From the NCBI RefSeq assembly GCF_023078335.1, contig NZ_CP095550.1:4818001-4882000 (forward strand): a stretch of DNA of 64,000 nt. Reading direction: 5' to 3'. Made by a program: the position numbers and the translations under genes. The DNA comes from Metabacillus endolithicus (GTDB lineage Bacteria > Bacillota > Bacilli > Bacillales > Bacillaceae). The notes below the pieces were generated by a model. It saw only the letters and a list, made by a program, of their open reading frames with translations, searched no databases and was not told the DNA's origin. Positions 48,476 through 57,148 of the stretch are shown here, in pieces. Positions within the stretch are counted from its first letter, which is position 1; every line of letters begins with the position of its first letter.

Positions 48476-49879
48476 ATGCTATATGAAAACTTTAAGGAGT
48501 TTTCCTTGGAAGATCAATTAGACTGGTTTAAAGCTACGCTCCACTCCATTCATGATGGTGTTCTAGTGATAGATTCTAAAGAGATTGTTAAATTAATTAA
48601 TCCTGAATATTCGCGTATAACAGGAGTACAACCTAATGAAATTATTGGAAAACCTCTTCGGTTAGTTCGTCCAAAAGCACAATTAATTGAAACGTTAAAA
48701 GACGGAAAAGAACGAATTGGGGTTTATCGTAAAGAAGGATCTGTGGAATATGTTGTTGACATGGCACCAATTATATTAAACAACGAAATAATTGGAGCTG
48801 TTTCGATTTGTAAAGGCTTAACAGAAGTTCATAAGCTCTCAAAAGAACTTGAGAAAAACAAGCAAAAACTAACTCAATTGAAAGAAAGAATGGACATCTT
48901 ATATCAAGCTAAATATACATTCGACCAAATTATCGGTTCGGAAAGCGGACTGAAAGGAGTTGTTCACTTAGGAAGAAAAGCTGCTGAATCTAATTTACCT
49001 GTATTAATTATCGGTGAAAGTGGAACAGGTAAAGAACTATTTGCTCAAGCAATTCATAATGCAAGTTCTCGTGCAGAAAAGCCATTTATCCCAGTGAATT
49101 GTGCGTCTATCCCAGAATCGCTCATTGAAAGTGAGCTTTTTGGATATACCGAAGGTACTTTTACAAGTGCTAAAAAAGGTGGAAAGCTAGGTTTATTTGA
49201 AATAGCAAACTCGGGTACAATTTTTTTAGATGAAATAGGTGAGTTATCTTATGATCTTCAAGCCAAACTTTTACGAGTTTTACAGGAAAAAACACTTAGA
49301 CGTGTAGGTGAAGCAGGAGAAAGACAAATAGATGTTCGTGTAATTGCTGCAACAAATCGTGATCTAAAGCAGCTTATAGAAAAGAAACGATTTCGTGAAG
49401 ATTTGTATTTTCGGTTGAATGTATTGCACCTTGATATTCCGCCACTTCGTAAAAGGAAGCAGGATATTCCCGACATTATTGATTTAATTTTACACAAGCA
49501 CAACCTACATTCTGAAAGTGAACGGTATTATCGATTACACCAATCAACCCTTGCCATTCTAAAAGCTTACGATTGGATCGGAAATGTACGAGAATTGAAA
49601 AATACAATTGATTATGCCGTATGCATGGCAGACGAAAGAGATATTCTACCTGAACATTTACCTAGTAGCTTTCATGGAGAAAATATTAGTATCTCAAAAA
49701 AAAATTCTAACTATCTTTTAAAAGCCGCTGTTGAGGAGACAGAGAAAAATATCATTACAGATGTTTTGCAAAAACATGGTTCTGAACTGGAGGATAAGAA
49801 AAAAGCAGCTAAGGAACTTGGGGTGTCTTTAGCAACGCTTTATAACAAAATGAAAAAGTATCAACTATATGATTTCTAA
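48476..49879 (+). CDS. Sigma-54-dependent transcriptional activator with PAS domain
   Basis: A 467-residue bacterial enhancer-binding protein: PAS sensor (about residues 15-125, VIDSKEIVKLINPEYSRITG), AAA+ domain (about 155-380; Walker A GESGTGKE, Walker B GTIFLDEIGEL) and a C-terminal Fis-type HTH (KKAAKELGVSLATLYNKMKK). The sigma-54 contact loop reads GTFTSA instead of GAFTGA. TTG 48461 opens the frame, but ATG 48476 follows GAGGAGG. It should activate the operon downstream. Confidence 0.9.
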   Translation: MLYENFKEFSLEDQLDWFKATLHSIHDGVLVIDSKEIVKLINPEYSRITGVQPNEIIGKPLRLVRPKAQLIETLKDGKERIGVYRKEGSVEYVVDMAPIILNNEIIGAVSICKGLTEVHKLSKELEKNKQKLTQLKERMDILYQAKYTFDQIIGSESGLKGVVHLGRKAAESNLPVLIIGESGTGKELFAQAIHNASSRAEKPFIPVNCASIPESLIESELFGYTEGTFTSAKKGGKLGLFEIANSGTIFLDEIGELSYDLQAKLLRVLQEKTLRRVGEAGERQIDVRVIAATNRDLKQLIEKKRFREDLYFRLNVLHLDIPPLRKRKQDIPDIIDLILHKHNLHSESERYYRLHQSTLAILKAYDWIGNVRELKNTIDYAVCMADERDILPEHLPSSFHGENISISKKNSNYLLKAAVEETEKNIITDVLQKHGSELEDKKKAAKELGVSLATLYNKMKKYQLYDF

Positions 49880-49990
49880 ATAATTAGAAAAGAACTTGTG
49901 TTTATTCTAAGGATTTAGAATAACAGTGTTCACAACTGATTGACGATCAAATGAGGTTTATTGCTTATTTAGAATTCTAAAAATTTAGAA
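49874..49990 (+). promoter_or_regulatory. Three upstream activator sites TTCTAA-N4-TTAGAA
   Basis: Three copies lie at 49874-49889 (centre ATAA, overlapping the activator stop codon), 49905-49920 (centre GGAT) and 49975-49990 (centre AAAT). All six bases of each arm are identical. The third shares an extra head-to-head half (TTAGAATTCTAA). They lie about 40-170 bases before the -24 element, typical of enhancer sites for the activator encoded upstream. Confidence 0.8.
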
Positions 49991-50001
49991 ACTCACTTTT
50001 T

Positions 50002-50027
50002 AAAAACGCTTTCATTAAGCGTTTTTT
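50002..50027 (+). terminator. Terminator of the activator gene
   Basis: AAAACGCTT and AAGCGTTTT form a hairpin with a five-base loop and T-rich tail, sitting between the third activator site and the sigma-54 promoter. Part of it (TGAAAGCGTTTTTA on the minus strand) resembles a cre site. Confidence 0.75.
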
Positions 50028-50031
50028 ATTT

Positions 50032-50048
50032 TGGCATGGAAGTTGCAT
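50032..50048 (+). promoter_or_regulatory. Sigma-54 (SigL) promoter, -24/-12 type
   Basis: TGGCATGGAAGTTGCAT has the invariant GG and GC exactly ten bases apart and matches TGGCAYR-N4-TTGCW. It is placed 135 bases before the AtuA-family gene. Confidence 0.9.
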
Positions 50049-50182
50049 AAGTAATGATGTAACTGAATTTACAGGAAGGATCGGTCTAATATTTCAAGAT
50101 TAATAAATTGCGTCAAGAATAATTAATAAAAAACTAAAAAACAATTTTTTGTGTACTTTTAGTCTTTATTGGGGTGAAAAAA

Positions 50183-51514
50183 ATGTTAAAGATCGGAAGT
50201 GGAGCTGGATTTTCAGGAGATCGACTTGAACCCGCCGTTGAACTGGCTCAAAAAGTAAACCTGAATTATTTAGTACTAGAGTGTTTAGCTGAAAGAACAA
50301 TCGCCATTGCACAGAAAGAAAAGAGGAAAAATAAAAATAAGGGTTACGATCCTCTACTTGTTGATCGAATATCTGCCTTATTACCAGTATTGGATAAAAA
50401 ACGATTTCGAATCGTAACAAATATGGGAGCGGCCAATCCAATGGCTGGTGCTAAAAAGATTATTGAGATTGCAAATGAAATGAATATTTCTTGTAAGGTC
50501 GCAGTTGTATCAGGTGATGATGTGATACAAGAGCTAGATAGTGAAAATGAAGTCCTTGAAAACACAAATAAGGTTAGAGATTATCAAGTAATCTCAGCTA
50601 ATGCTTACTTAGGAGCCAAGGCACTTTTACCAGCTTTACAAACTAAAGCAGATATTATTATTACAGGACGTGTTGCTGATCCATCATTATTTCTTGCGCC
50701 GATGATCGATTACTATGGTTGGTCACTAAATGATTATGAAACATTAGGGCAAGGTACTGTGATTGGACATTTACTTGAATGCGCTGGTCAAATTACAGGT
50801 GGCTATTTTGCGGATATAGGAGAAAAAGAAGTTGATAAGTTAGCAGACATAGGTTTTCCATATGCAAGTATTGAGAGTGATGGAACAGCCATTATTTCAA
50901 AGACTCCTGACTCAGGTGGTGTAGTAAATTTACGAACAGTTAAAGAGCAACTACTATACGAGGTCCATGATCCAACTCAATACCTAACACCAGATGTAAC
51001 AGCAGATTTTTCTAAAGCTGACTCAACTAGCTGAAAATGAAGTAAGGGTAGAGGGGGGAAAGGTACGGAAAAGCCTAGTGCTTATAAAGTATCTATTGGG
51101 TATGATGCAGGTTATCTTGGTGAAGGAGAAATTTCTTATGCAGGTTCAACCGCTGTTCAAAGAGCCAAGATGGCGGAGTGTATATTAAATAAAAGACTTT
51201 GTCAAAAGATACAAGACTTAAGGATTGATCTGATTGGTCTTTCCTCCGTTCATCGTACAAACTTAGGAAATGATCAACCTTATGAAGTAAGATTACGAGC
51301 AGCTGCTCTTTGTAAAGATATAAAAGAAGCTCACAGTATTGGAAATGAAGTAGAAGCACTATACACTAATGGACCGTATGGAGGCGGTGGTGCAAGAAAA
51401 AGAGCGACAGAATGTTTAGGTGTTGTTTCAACTTTTATAGAAAGAAATTTAGTTGATAAAAAGATACAAGTGGAGGTTATAACGCATGAAAGGAAAGAAA
51501 ATCAAACTATATGA
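50183..51514 (+). CDS. AtuA-family (DUF1446) protein (two compensating frameshifts)
   Basis: An acyclic-terpene-utilisation AtuA-family protein of unknown enzymology. MLKIGSGAGFSGDRLEPAVELA is the N-terminal signature, with ITNMGAANPMAGAKK-like RIVTNMGAANPMAG and IITGRVADPSLFLAPM. One extra base near 51020 and one missing G near 51060 put about 40 bases out of frame; outside this the coding phase is the same. Corrected length is 443 residues. ATG 50183 is chosen over GTG 50174 by RBS spacing (TTGGGGTG). Confidence 0.85.
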
Positions 51515-51815
51515 GGTAGCACATAGCAGAGCAGGTGATAAGGGGAATACCTCTAATCTTTCACTTATCCCATTTAAGGAAAGTGACTTTGATTGGATAG
51601 GTCAGGTCGTAACTGTAGAAAGAGTAAAGGAGCATTTTAAAGACATTTTTTACGGTGATGTAATTCGTTATGACATACCATCTATTAAATCCTATAATTT
51701 TGTTTGTAAAAATAGTTTACTAGGAGGGGTAACGACCTCTCTTGCACTAGATACTCATGGGAAAAGTTTGAGTAGCGCTTTATTGGAAATGGAAATTCCT
51801 TTATTGAATGAATAG
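51486..51815 (+). CDS. Small AtuA-like (ferredoxin-fold) protein
   Basis: A 109-residue protein that resembles the C-terminal domain of large AtuA proteins: KLYEVAHSRAGDKGNTSNLSLIPF and the NFVCKNSLLGGVTTSLALDTHGKSL region. Here it is a separate gene overlapping the AtuA-family gene by 29 bases, behind GGAGG. The two are probably subunits of one enzyme. Function unknown. Confidence 0.82.
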   Translation: MKGKKIKLYEVAHSRAGDKGNTSNLSLIPFKESDFDWIGQVVTVERVKEHFKDIFYGDVIRYDIPSIKSYNFVCKNSLLGGVTTSLALDTHGKSLSSALLEMEIPLLNE

Positions 51816-51832
51816 GAATGTAATTAGCGGTT

Positions 51833-51846
51833 TGTAAGCGCTTAAA
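51833..51846 (+). promoter_or_regulatory. Candidate cre site before the CitMHS gene
   Basis: TGTAAGCGCTTAAA matches the cre consensus at 13 of 14 positions and is 19 bases before the transporter start. It could act as a roadblock within the operon. Confidence 0.45.
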
Positions 51847-51864
51847 TACGTTAGGAGGAATCAT

Positions 51865-53150
51865 ATGTTAGCGACCTTAGGATTTTTAACGATCGGCGTT
51901 TTCTTATTATTGATTTTAACGAAAAGAGTATCGGTTATTGTCGCGTTAATTGTTGTTCCACTTGTATTTGCTTTAATAGGAGGGTTTAGTTCCGATATTG
52001 GAACTCTTATGTTAGAAGGAATTCAAAGCGTAGCTCCAACAGGAATTATGTTAGGATTTGCCATTTTATTTTTTGGTGTAATGAATAATGCTGGATTATT
52101 TGATCCTATTATTTCAAGAGTATTAAAGTTGGTAAAAGGAGATCCATTAAAAATTGTTATTGGTACAGCGGTTATTGCTATGGTAACTCATCTTGATGGA
52201 TCTGGAACTTCCACATTTTTAATTACAATACCAGCTCTTTTGCCTTTATATGATAAATTAAAAATGAATCGACTTGTTCTAGCAGGTGTTGTTGCATTAG
52301 GTGCTGGAGTAATGAATATTATGCCATGGGGCGGGCCAACTGCAAGAGCTGGCAGTGCATTAGAATTAGATCCTGATTTATTTTTTCACCGCTTATACCA
52401 GCAATGATAGCAGGAATAATTTGGGTGCTTTTTGTTGCTTATATTCTTGGTAAAAAAGAGAGAAGACGATTAGGTGTTACCGATATGGAATATGATTATG
52501 ATCAAGAGCTTTCGGATGAAGAAAGAAAAATGAGAAGGCCGAAATTATTTTGGATTAACCTTGTTATTACCATCCTAACAATTGTTGCACTTGTAAAAGT
52601 TTGGCTTCCTCTACCAATAGTGTTTATGGTTGCATTTGCTATTGTGTTACTTATTAATTATCCTAAACCAAATGATCAACAAGAACAAGTCAAGAGTCAA
52701 GCACTTGGAATGGTAACTGTTGTATCAATTATATTTTCAGCTGGAATTTTTACTGGCATTCTAAGTGGAACAGGTATGATCGAAGCAATGGCATTAGCTA
52801 TGGTTAATATAATTCCTGAGGGGATTGGGGGATCAATGGCTATAGTTATTGCAGTGATTAGCATGCCAATCAGCCTTCTTTTTACACCTGATGCATATTA
52901 TTTTGGTGTATTGCCAGTATTAAGTCAGTCAGCTGAAATATATGGAGTTGCACCGATCGAAATGGCCAGAGCTTCCATCTTAGGACAAATGACTACTGGT
53001 TTCCCATTAAGTCCTTTAACGGCTTCAACCTTTTTATTAATTGGTTTAGCAGGGGTTGAATTAGGGGATCATCAGCGCTTTATTTTTAAATGGGCATTTG
53101 GCACAACAATTGTGATGGCCATTGTCGCCCTTATTATTGGTGCGATTTGA
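51865..53150 (+). CDS. CitMHS-family (citrate-Mg/Ca:H symporter) transporter (one apparent frameshift)
   Basis: A carboxylate transporter with about 12 membrane segments. MLATLGFLTIGVFLLLILTKR, the conserved VTHLDGSGTSTFLITIPALLPLYDKL and INIPEGIGGSM-like IIPEGIGGSMAIVI are CitMHS features. A deleted T in a T run near 52385 breaks the frame. Corrected length is 428 residues, as for CitM/CitH. It is the third gene of the sigma-54 operon and suggests that the operon handles a complexed or branched carboxylate. Confidence 0.87.
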
Positions 53151-53155
53151 GAACT

Positions 53156-53186
53156 AAAAAGCCAACTACTTCAGTTGGCTTTTTTA
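53156..53186. terminator. Terminator of the sigma-54 operon
   Basis: AAAAAGCCAACT and AGTTGGCTTTTT form a 12-base-pair stem with a five-base loop and T run, before the convergent ABC operon. Confidence 0.92.
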
Positions 53187-53206
53187 ACTAGGTTCATATT
53201 AAGTAC

Positions 53207-54319
53207 CTACCTCACAGCCACAATTGACTTCCGTTTATACAATAATGACCCAATCACAAACGTAACAATTCCCCAAATAACCATAATAGCAATTCCAGCC
53301 CATATTGAAGCAGTAAAGAGACTCGTTTCATAAACCATGCTCTCTCTTAAGCCTTCAACAAAGTAGGTGAGTGGCAAAATATTTGAAATTGGTCGAATCC
53401 ATTCTGGCATTGTTTCTATTGGGAAAAAAACGCCACTTAAAAACATCATAAGAAAGTTTGCAATATTGGCTACTCCCATATAGGCTTCTGTCGTTTTGCT
53501 GAAGGAGGAAATAAAATAGCCAACAGCTGTAAAAGAAAGAGTACCGAGTAAAAAGACAATTAGCAGAGTTGGAAAATTGATAAATAAGTTAGCACCAAAA
53601 ATAAAGACTCCAATTAGAGATAGTAAAATAATCTGAACAACACTAAATAATACCCGCATGACCATATCACTTAGACCAAAAAGATTCATATTAGCTGGAG
53701 TCATTTGTAGACGTTTAATTAAACCTTTACTGCGCATCTCCACTAATCCAACCATTCCAAACATTCCACCTTGAGCAATTGCCAATGCAATCATTCCGGT
53801 AAGTAGAAAATCTGTATAACTTAATTCAGCATTACCTGATGAAATGGCTTCTGTTTGTAATTCAAAAGAAGGTGTTACACCTGAAGCTACTAGGTTTGCT
53901 TGTTGAACAAATTGATTTAGCATACCTGTAAGAGCTTGTGATGTTGCTCCTTGTTCATCTTCTTTGTTAACAACAAGTCTTATGAAAGAGGCATCAATTG
54001 ATTCTGGTAGGACAATCGCTGCATCCACTTCTTTATTTTTTACCAATTTGTCAGCTTTTTCTCGTGTTACAGGGTCTTCTGTTTCAAGCTCAAGTACATC
54101 TAGCTTAAGTATTTGCTCAAGCATCATGTTTGAGGTAGGATTAGGATTTTCATTAACAATTGCAACACTTGCTGAAAACTCATCATCAGAGCTACCACTG
54201 AAAATAGACATAAAGATAACCATTAAAATAACAGGAAAAAAGATGCCCCAAAACCATGATTGTTTTTCTCGAAATGTTAATTTTAATTGTGCAATAAACA
54301 TTTGTTTAAATTGATTCAT
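53207..54319 (-). CDS. ABC-2 type transporter permease (YhaP/YfiM-like)
   Basis: A 370-residue ABC-2 permease: one N-terminal membrane segment, a large extracellular loop (about residues 40-165), then five segments with GMIALAIAQGGMFGMVGLVEMR and LMMFLSGVFFPIETMPEWIRPISN. ATG 54319 is used because GGAGGG precedes it. It lies one base after the ATPase gene, with which it forms an exporter of the linearmycin/multidrug type. Confidence 0.87.
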   Translation of the reverse strand: MNQFKQMFIAQLKLTFREKQSWFWGIFFPVILMVIFMSIFSGSSDDEFSASVAIVNENPNPTSNMMLEQILKLDVLELETEDPVTREKADKLVKNKEVDAAIVLPESIDASFIRLVVNKEDEQGATSQALTGMLNQFVQQANLVASGVTPSFELQTEAISSGNAELSYTDFLLTGMIALAIAQGGMFGMVGLVEMRSKGLIKRLQMTPANMNLFGLSDMVMRVLFSVVQIILLSLIGVFIFGANLFINFPTLLIVFLLGTLSFTAVGYFISSFSKTTEAYMGVANIANFLMMFLSGVFFPIETMPEWIRPISNILPLTYFVEGLRESMVYETSLFTASIWAGIAIMVIWGIVTFVIGSLLYKRKSIVAVR

Positions 54320-54320
54320 C

Positions 54321-55250
54321 CTAATCCCTCCATTCTTTTCCAGTGAATTCGATAAATACATCTTCTAAACTCATTTCTCTAATGGAAACCTGTTCAACAC
54401 GATAATTCTTTTCTTTTGTAAATGCGAATAAGTCATAAAGTGTATCTTCTGGATTGGCTGTCCATAGTTTTAAGGATGATTCTTCACGTTCAGTACGGGT
54501 AACTGATTGGAGAGTTTGCGAAAATGTATTAGCTTCTTGAGCTGCTTCTTCTCCATCAACAAACGATAACCTGACTTCTCTTTCTTTTGTTAATTTTTCA
54601 ATGAGGGCAGATGGTGTGTCTAATGTGATAACTTTTCCTTGATCTACTATGCAAACTCTGTCACTTAATTTTTCAGCTTCTTCCATATAATGCGTTGTTA
54701 AAATGGTTGTTTTGCCAAGTTGTTTTAACTGTAAAATAATATCCCAAATATTTCGTCGTGCTTGTGGATCTAGGCCTGTTGTTGGTTCATCCAGAAAGAT
54801 GATGTCAGGATCACTTATCATCGCAAGGCCAATCGCTAGACGTTGACGCTGTCCACCAGAAAGCTTTTTTACATGATTTTTGCGGTGATCAGTAAGATTA
54901 ACAAGATCTAAAATTTCTTTTGTAGAGCGGGCCTTATCATAAAAAGTAGCAAAAAGATTAAGATTTTCCTCAGGTGTTAACAAATCAAACATTGCACTTG
55001 ACTGCGGCTGTACACCAATTTTCTTTTTAATCTCTGTTCTGTTTTTTTCCCAGTTTAGTTCCCCATACATAATTTCACCTGAATCAGGAGTTACCAAGCC
55101 TTCAATCATTTCTAATGTTGTTGTTTTGCCCGCGCCGTTTGGACCAATAATGGTGAATACTTCACCAGCTTGAACCGAAAAGCTAATGTCTTGAACGGCA
55201 TGAACAGAACCAAATGATTTTTTCAACTGCTTTACCTCTAACACCGTCAT
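54321..55250 (-). CDS. ABC transporter ATP-binding protein (DrrA/LnrL-like)
   Basis: A 309-residue ATPase. Walker A is IGPNGAGKTTTLEMIEG, the signature LSGGQRQRLAIG, Walker B IIFLDEPTTGLDP, H-loop LTTHYMEEAEKL. The C-terminal domain resembles DrrA-type drug exporters. It starts at ATG after GAGGAG, with no partner TCS nearby. Export of a lipid-like or drug substrate is inferred from the family. Confidence 0.91.
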   Translation of the reverse strand: MTVLEVKQLKKSFGSVHAVQDISFSVQAGEVFTIIGPNGAGKTTTLEMIEGLVTPDSGEIMYGELNWEKNRTEIKKKIGVQPQSSAMFDLLTPEENLNLFATFYDKARSTKEILDLVNLTDHRKNHVKKLSGGQRQRLAIGLAMISDPDIIFLDEPTTGLDPQARRNIWDIILQLKQLGKTTILTTHYMEEAEKLSDRVCIVDQGKVITLDTPSALIEKLTKEREVRLSFVDGEEAAQEANTFSQTLQSVTRTEREESSLKLWTANPEDTLYDLFAFTKEKNYRVEQVSIREMSLEDVFIEFTGKEWRD

Positions 55251-55427
55251 TTTTTCTCCTCACTTCCTTGGAAACTATACCCATTTACTAGTACGCTATT
55301 CTCTTTAAATAGTTTCATCATTTTATAAATTTATTGATTACTGTTTTTTCTATAACAACTCAAAAACTCTTAGTTTATAATAATTTTAAGAAGAAATATA
55401 ATGGTTGACATAATGGAGGAGCAGAGA

Positions 55428-55922
55428 ATGGAAAAGGTAAAATCAGTGATATTGGACGGAGAGGAAATCCACGTTTTTAATAGTGCCATTTATCTTTTTG
55501 AAACTAATACAACGGTTACACTTGAATTAAACGTAATTGTTAGTGAAATAGTCACCAATAAATATAAACATGTTGACAATCTTATTGTTGAAATAGAATT
55601 AGAAGATGGAAGAATGATAAATTCGATTATGAGTGTGACCGTTATGCAAGGGAGGTTACCACAATTACATATTTTTTGTGACATCGATGATTTAGATGAG
55701 TATAAAGGTCTTTCAATTTTGAACGAAAACAATTCCTCGTTTCCGGATATTGAAGAGGGAATCACGTTAGAAGAGATAAGAAAAGTGGAAATGCCTCTTG
55801 AAGATATCACTTTAAAATTGAAGCTTCCAATTGAACAAGTTGAATGGTTAAGGAAACTAAAGAAGAAGGAAGTAACTGATATGATGGAGGAGTTTTTAAT
55901 CTATTATAGAAAAAATGAGTAG
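55428..55922 (+). CDS. Hypothetical protein, 164 residues
   Basis: A soluble acidic protein starting at ATG 55428 after GGAGGAG (the frame opens earlier at 55401). It appears beta-rich in the first two-thirds (VTLELNVIVSEIVTNKYKHVDNLIVEIE) and helical at the C-terminus (LKLPIEQVEWLRKLKKKEVTDMMEEFL). I recognise no family. It lies just before the CPBP protease gene. Confidence 0.6.
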   Translation: MEKVKSVILDGEEIHVFNSAIYLFETNTTVTLELNVIVSEIVTNKYKHVDNLIVEIELEDGRMINSIMSVTVMQGRLPQLHIFCDIDDLDEYKGLSILNENNSSFPDIEEGITLEEIRKVEMPLEDITLKLKLPIEQVEWLRKLKKKEVTDMMEEFLIYYRKNE

Positions 55923-55990
55923 AAGGGGACAAATCCAACTTAATAAGGTGTTTTCTACTGTTTTTCCAAATTTTAAGGAAGAGGTATAAA

Positions 55991-56602
55991 ATGGAACCCG
56001 ATGAATATTTAGAACCAAAAAACTCAAAAGTGGAATTTAACCTGAAAGAAATTACACCAATTATTGCATTATTTTCACTTTTTCTTGCAGTATTAATATT
56101 TGTTTTTATTAAATTAGAATTAATAACTATGGAACACTATTTTTCTTTCGAAAACCCTTCTAAACTAGTGTTAAGCACGATTATTACTTCTATAGGCTTA
56201 ATAATAGTTGGTATCGTGTTAACATTGATCATGCCTGCAAAATTTATTGATGAAACGAATAAAACATTTCAACATGAATCCTTATGGACGATAATGATTA
56301 GCATGTTGGTTGTAGTTTTGTTTGAGGAACTATTGTTTAGGGGAATTGTACAAAACTTTATTTTTCTAATTCTTAAAAATGAATGGTATGCAATAATTGC
56401 AACAGCGGTATTTTTTGTTATTTATCATAAACGATATTTTAAAAAGCCGCTCATGTTGTTAAATATCACTCTTCCTGGTTTGGTACTTTGCTGGATTTAT
56501 TTTTATCATGATAATATTATTGTTCCGTTTATCATTCACTACACGATGAATATAGCATTAACATTAATGTTTAAATATAATTTAATCAGGTTAAGGAATT
56601 GA
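55991..56602 (+). CDS. CPBP-family intramembrane metalloprotease homologue
   Basis: A 203-residue protein with about six membrane segments. The CPBP motif EELLFRG supplies the catalytic Glu-Glu and Arg, and HYTMN near the C-terminus gives a second His site; FFVIYHKRYF is at the middle motif. The domain is used in peptide-antibiotic immunity and in prenyl-protein processing. Substrate unknown. Starts after AAGGAAGAGG. Confidence 0.8.
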   Translation: MEPDEYLEPKNSKVEFNLKEITPIIALFSLFLAVLIFVFIKLELITMEHYFSFENPSKLVLSTIITSIGLIIVGIVLTLIMPAKFIDETNKTFQHESLWTIMISMLVVVLFEELLFRGIVQNFIFLILKNEWYAIIATAVFFVIYHKRYFKKPLMLLNITLPGLVLCWIYFYHDNIIVPFIIHYTMNIALTLMFKYNLIRLRN

Positions 56603-56782
56603 ATTAAGGCAAGATTTATGGTTAAAATAACTTTCACTAGAAATAGGATATCTTAAAATTAAAATTAAAACTAAAACGAGACAAATTTTTGGAAAATCAT
56701 GATAAATATATGACACATTTTCTAACCTCCGTCATATATTAACTTCTGTGTGAGAAATTTAACATAGGAAGGAAAGTTTAAC

Positions 56783-56920
56783 ATGAACAATCAACAAACA
56801 ACTATTTCTATTAAGAATGACTACAAAGACGGAGGAAATGGATACAAAGTTATTGAAGTAAATATTTCCAATACATCAGATAACTTATATGCTGTTGTAA
56901 CACCTGTTAACAAAATGTAA
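56783..56920 (+). CDS. Small hypothetical protein, 45 residues
   Basis: MNNQQTTISIKNDYKDGGNG followed by KVIEVNISNTSDNLYAVVTPVN. A beta-rich soluble peptide without membrane segment after GGAAGG, closed by a strong terminator. No family recognised; its Gly/Asn-rich start is like spore-coat or exported small proteins. Confidence 0.55.
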   Translation: MNNQQTTISIKNDYKDGGNGYKVIEVNISNTSDNLYAVVTPVNKM

Positions 56921-56930
56921 AAAAATAAAT

Positions 56931-56977
56931 AAGCAGTCTTTTTTGAAAGTATAGAGTATACATAGAAAAGACTGCTT
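56931..56977 (+). terminator. Terminator after the 45-residue ORF
   Basis: AAGCAGTCTTTT and AAAAGACTGCTT form a 12-base-pair stem with a long loop. Confidence 0.75.
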
Positions 56978-57090
56978 TGTTGTGCATGGAATGGTCCGAG
57001 GTTTGCTGTAAAATCGTTGTAATTGCATAAACAGATTAAATCTATAGTTAGCGAAACTTGATTTTAACCACAAACCTATAGATATAGAAA

Positions 57091-57137
57091 AGGATGGGAA
57101 AAGAGAACATGATGTTCTCATTTTTCCCATCTTTTTT
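57091..57137. terminator. Terminator of the cupin gene
   Basis: GATGGGAAAA and TTTTCCCATC form a stem (extended by AGAAC/GTTCT) with T residues on the plus strand and A residues on the other side. Confidence 0.8.
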
Positions 57138-57148
57138 ATTGAACGAAT

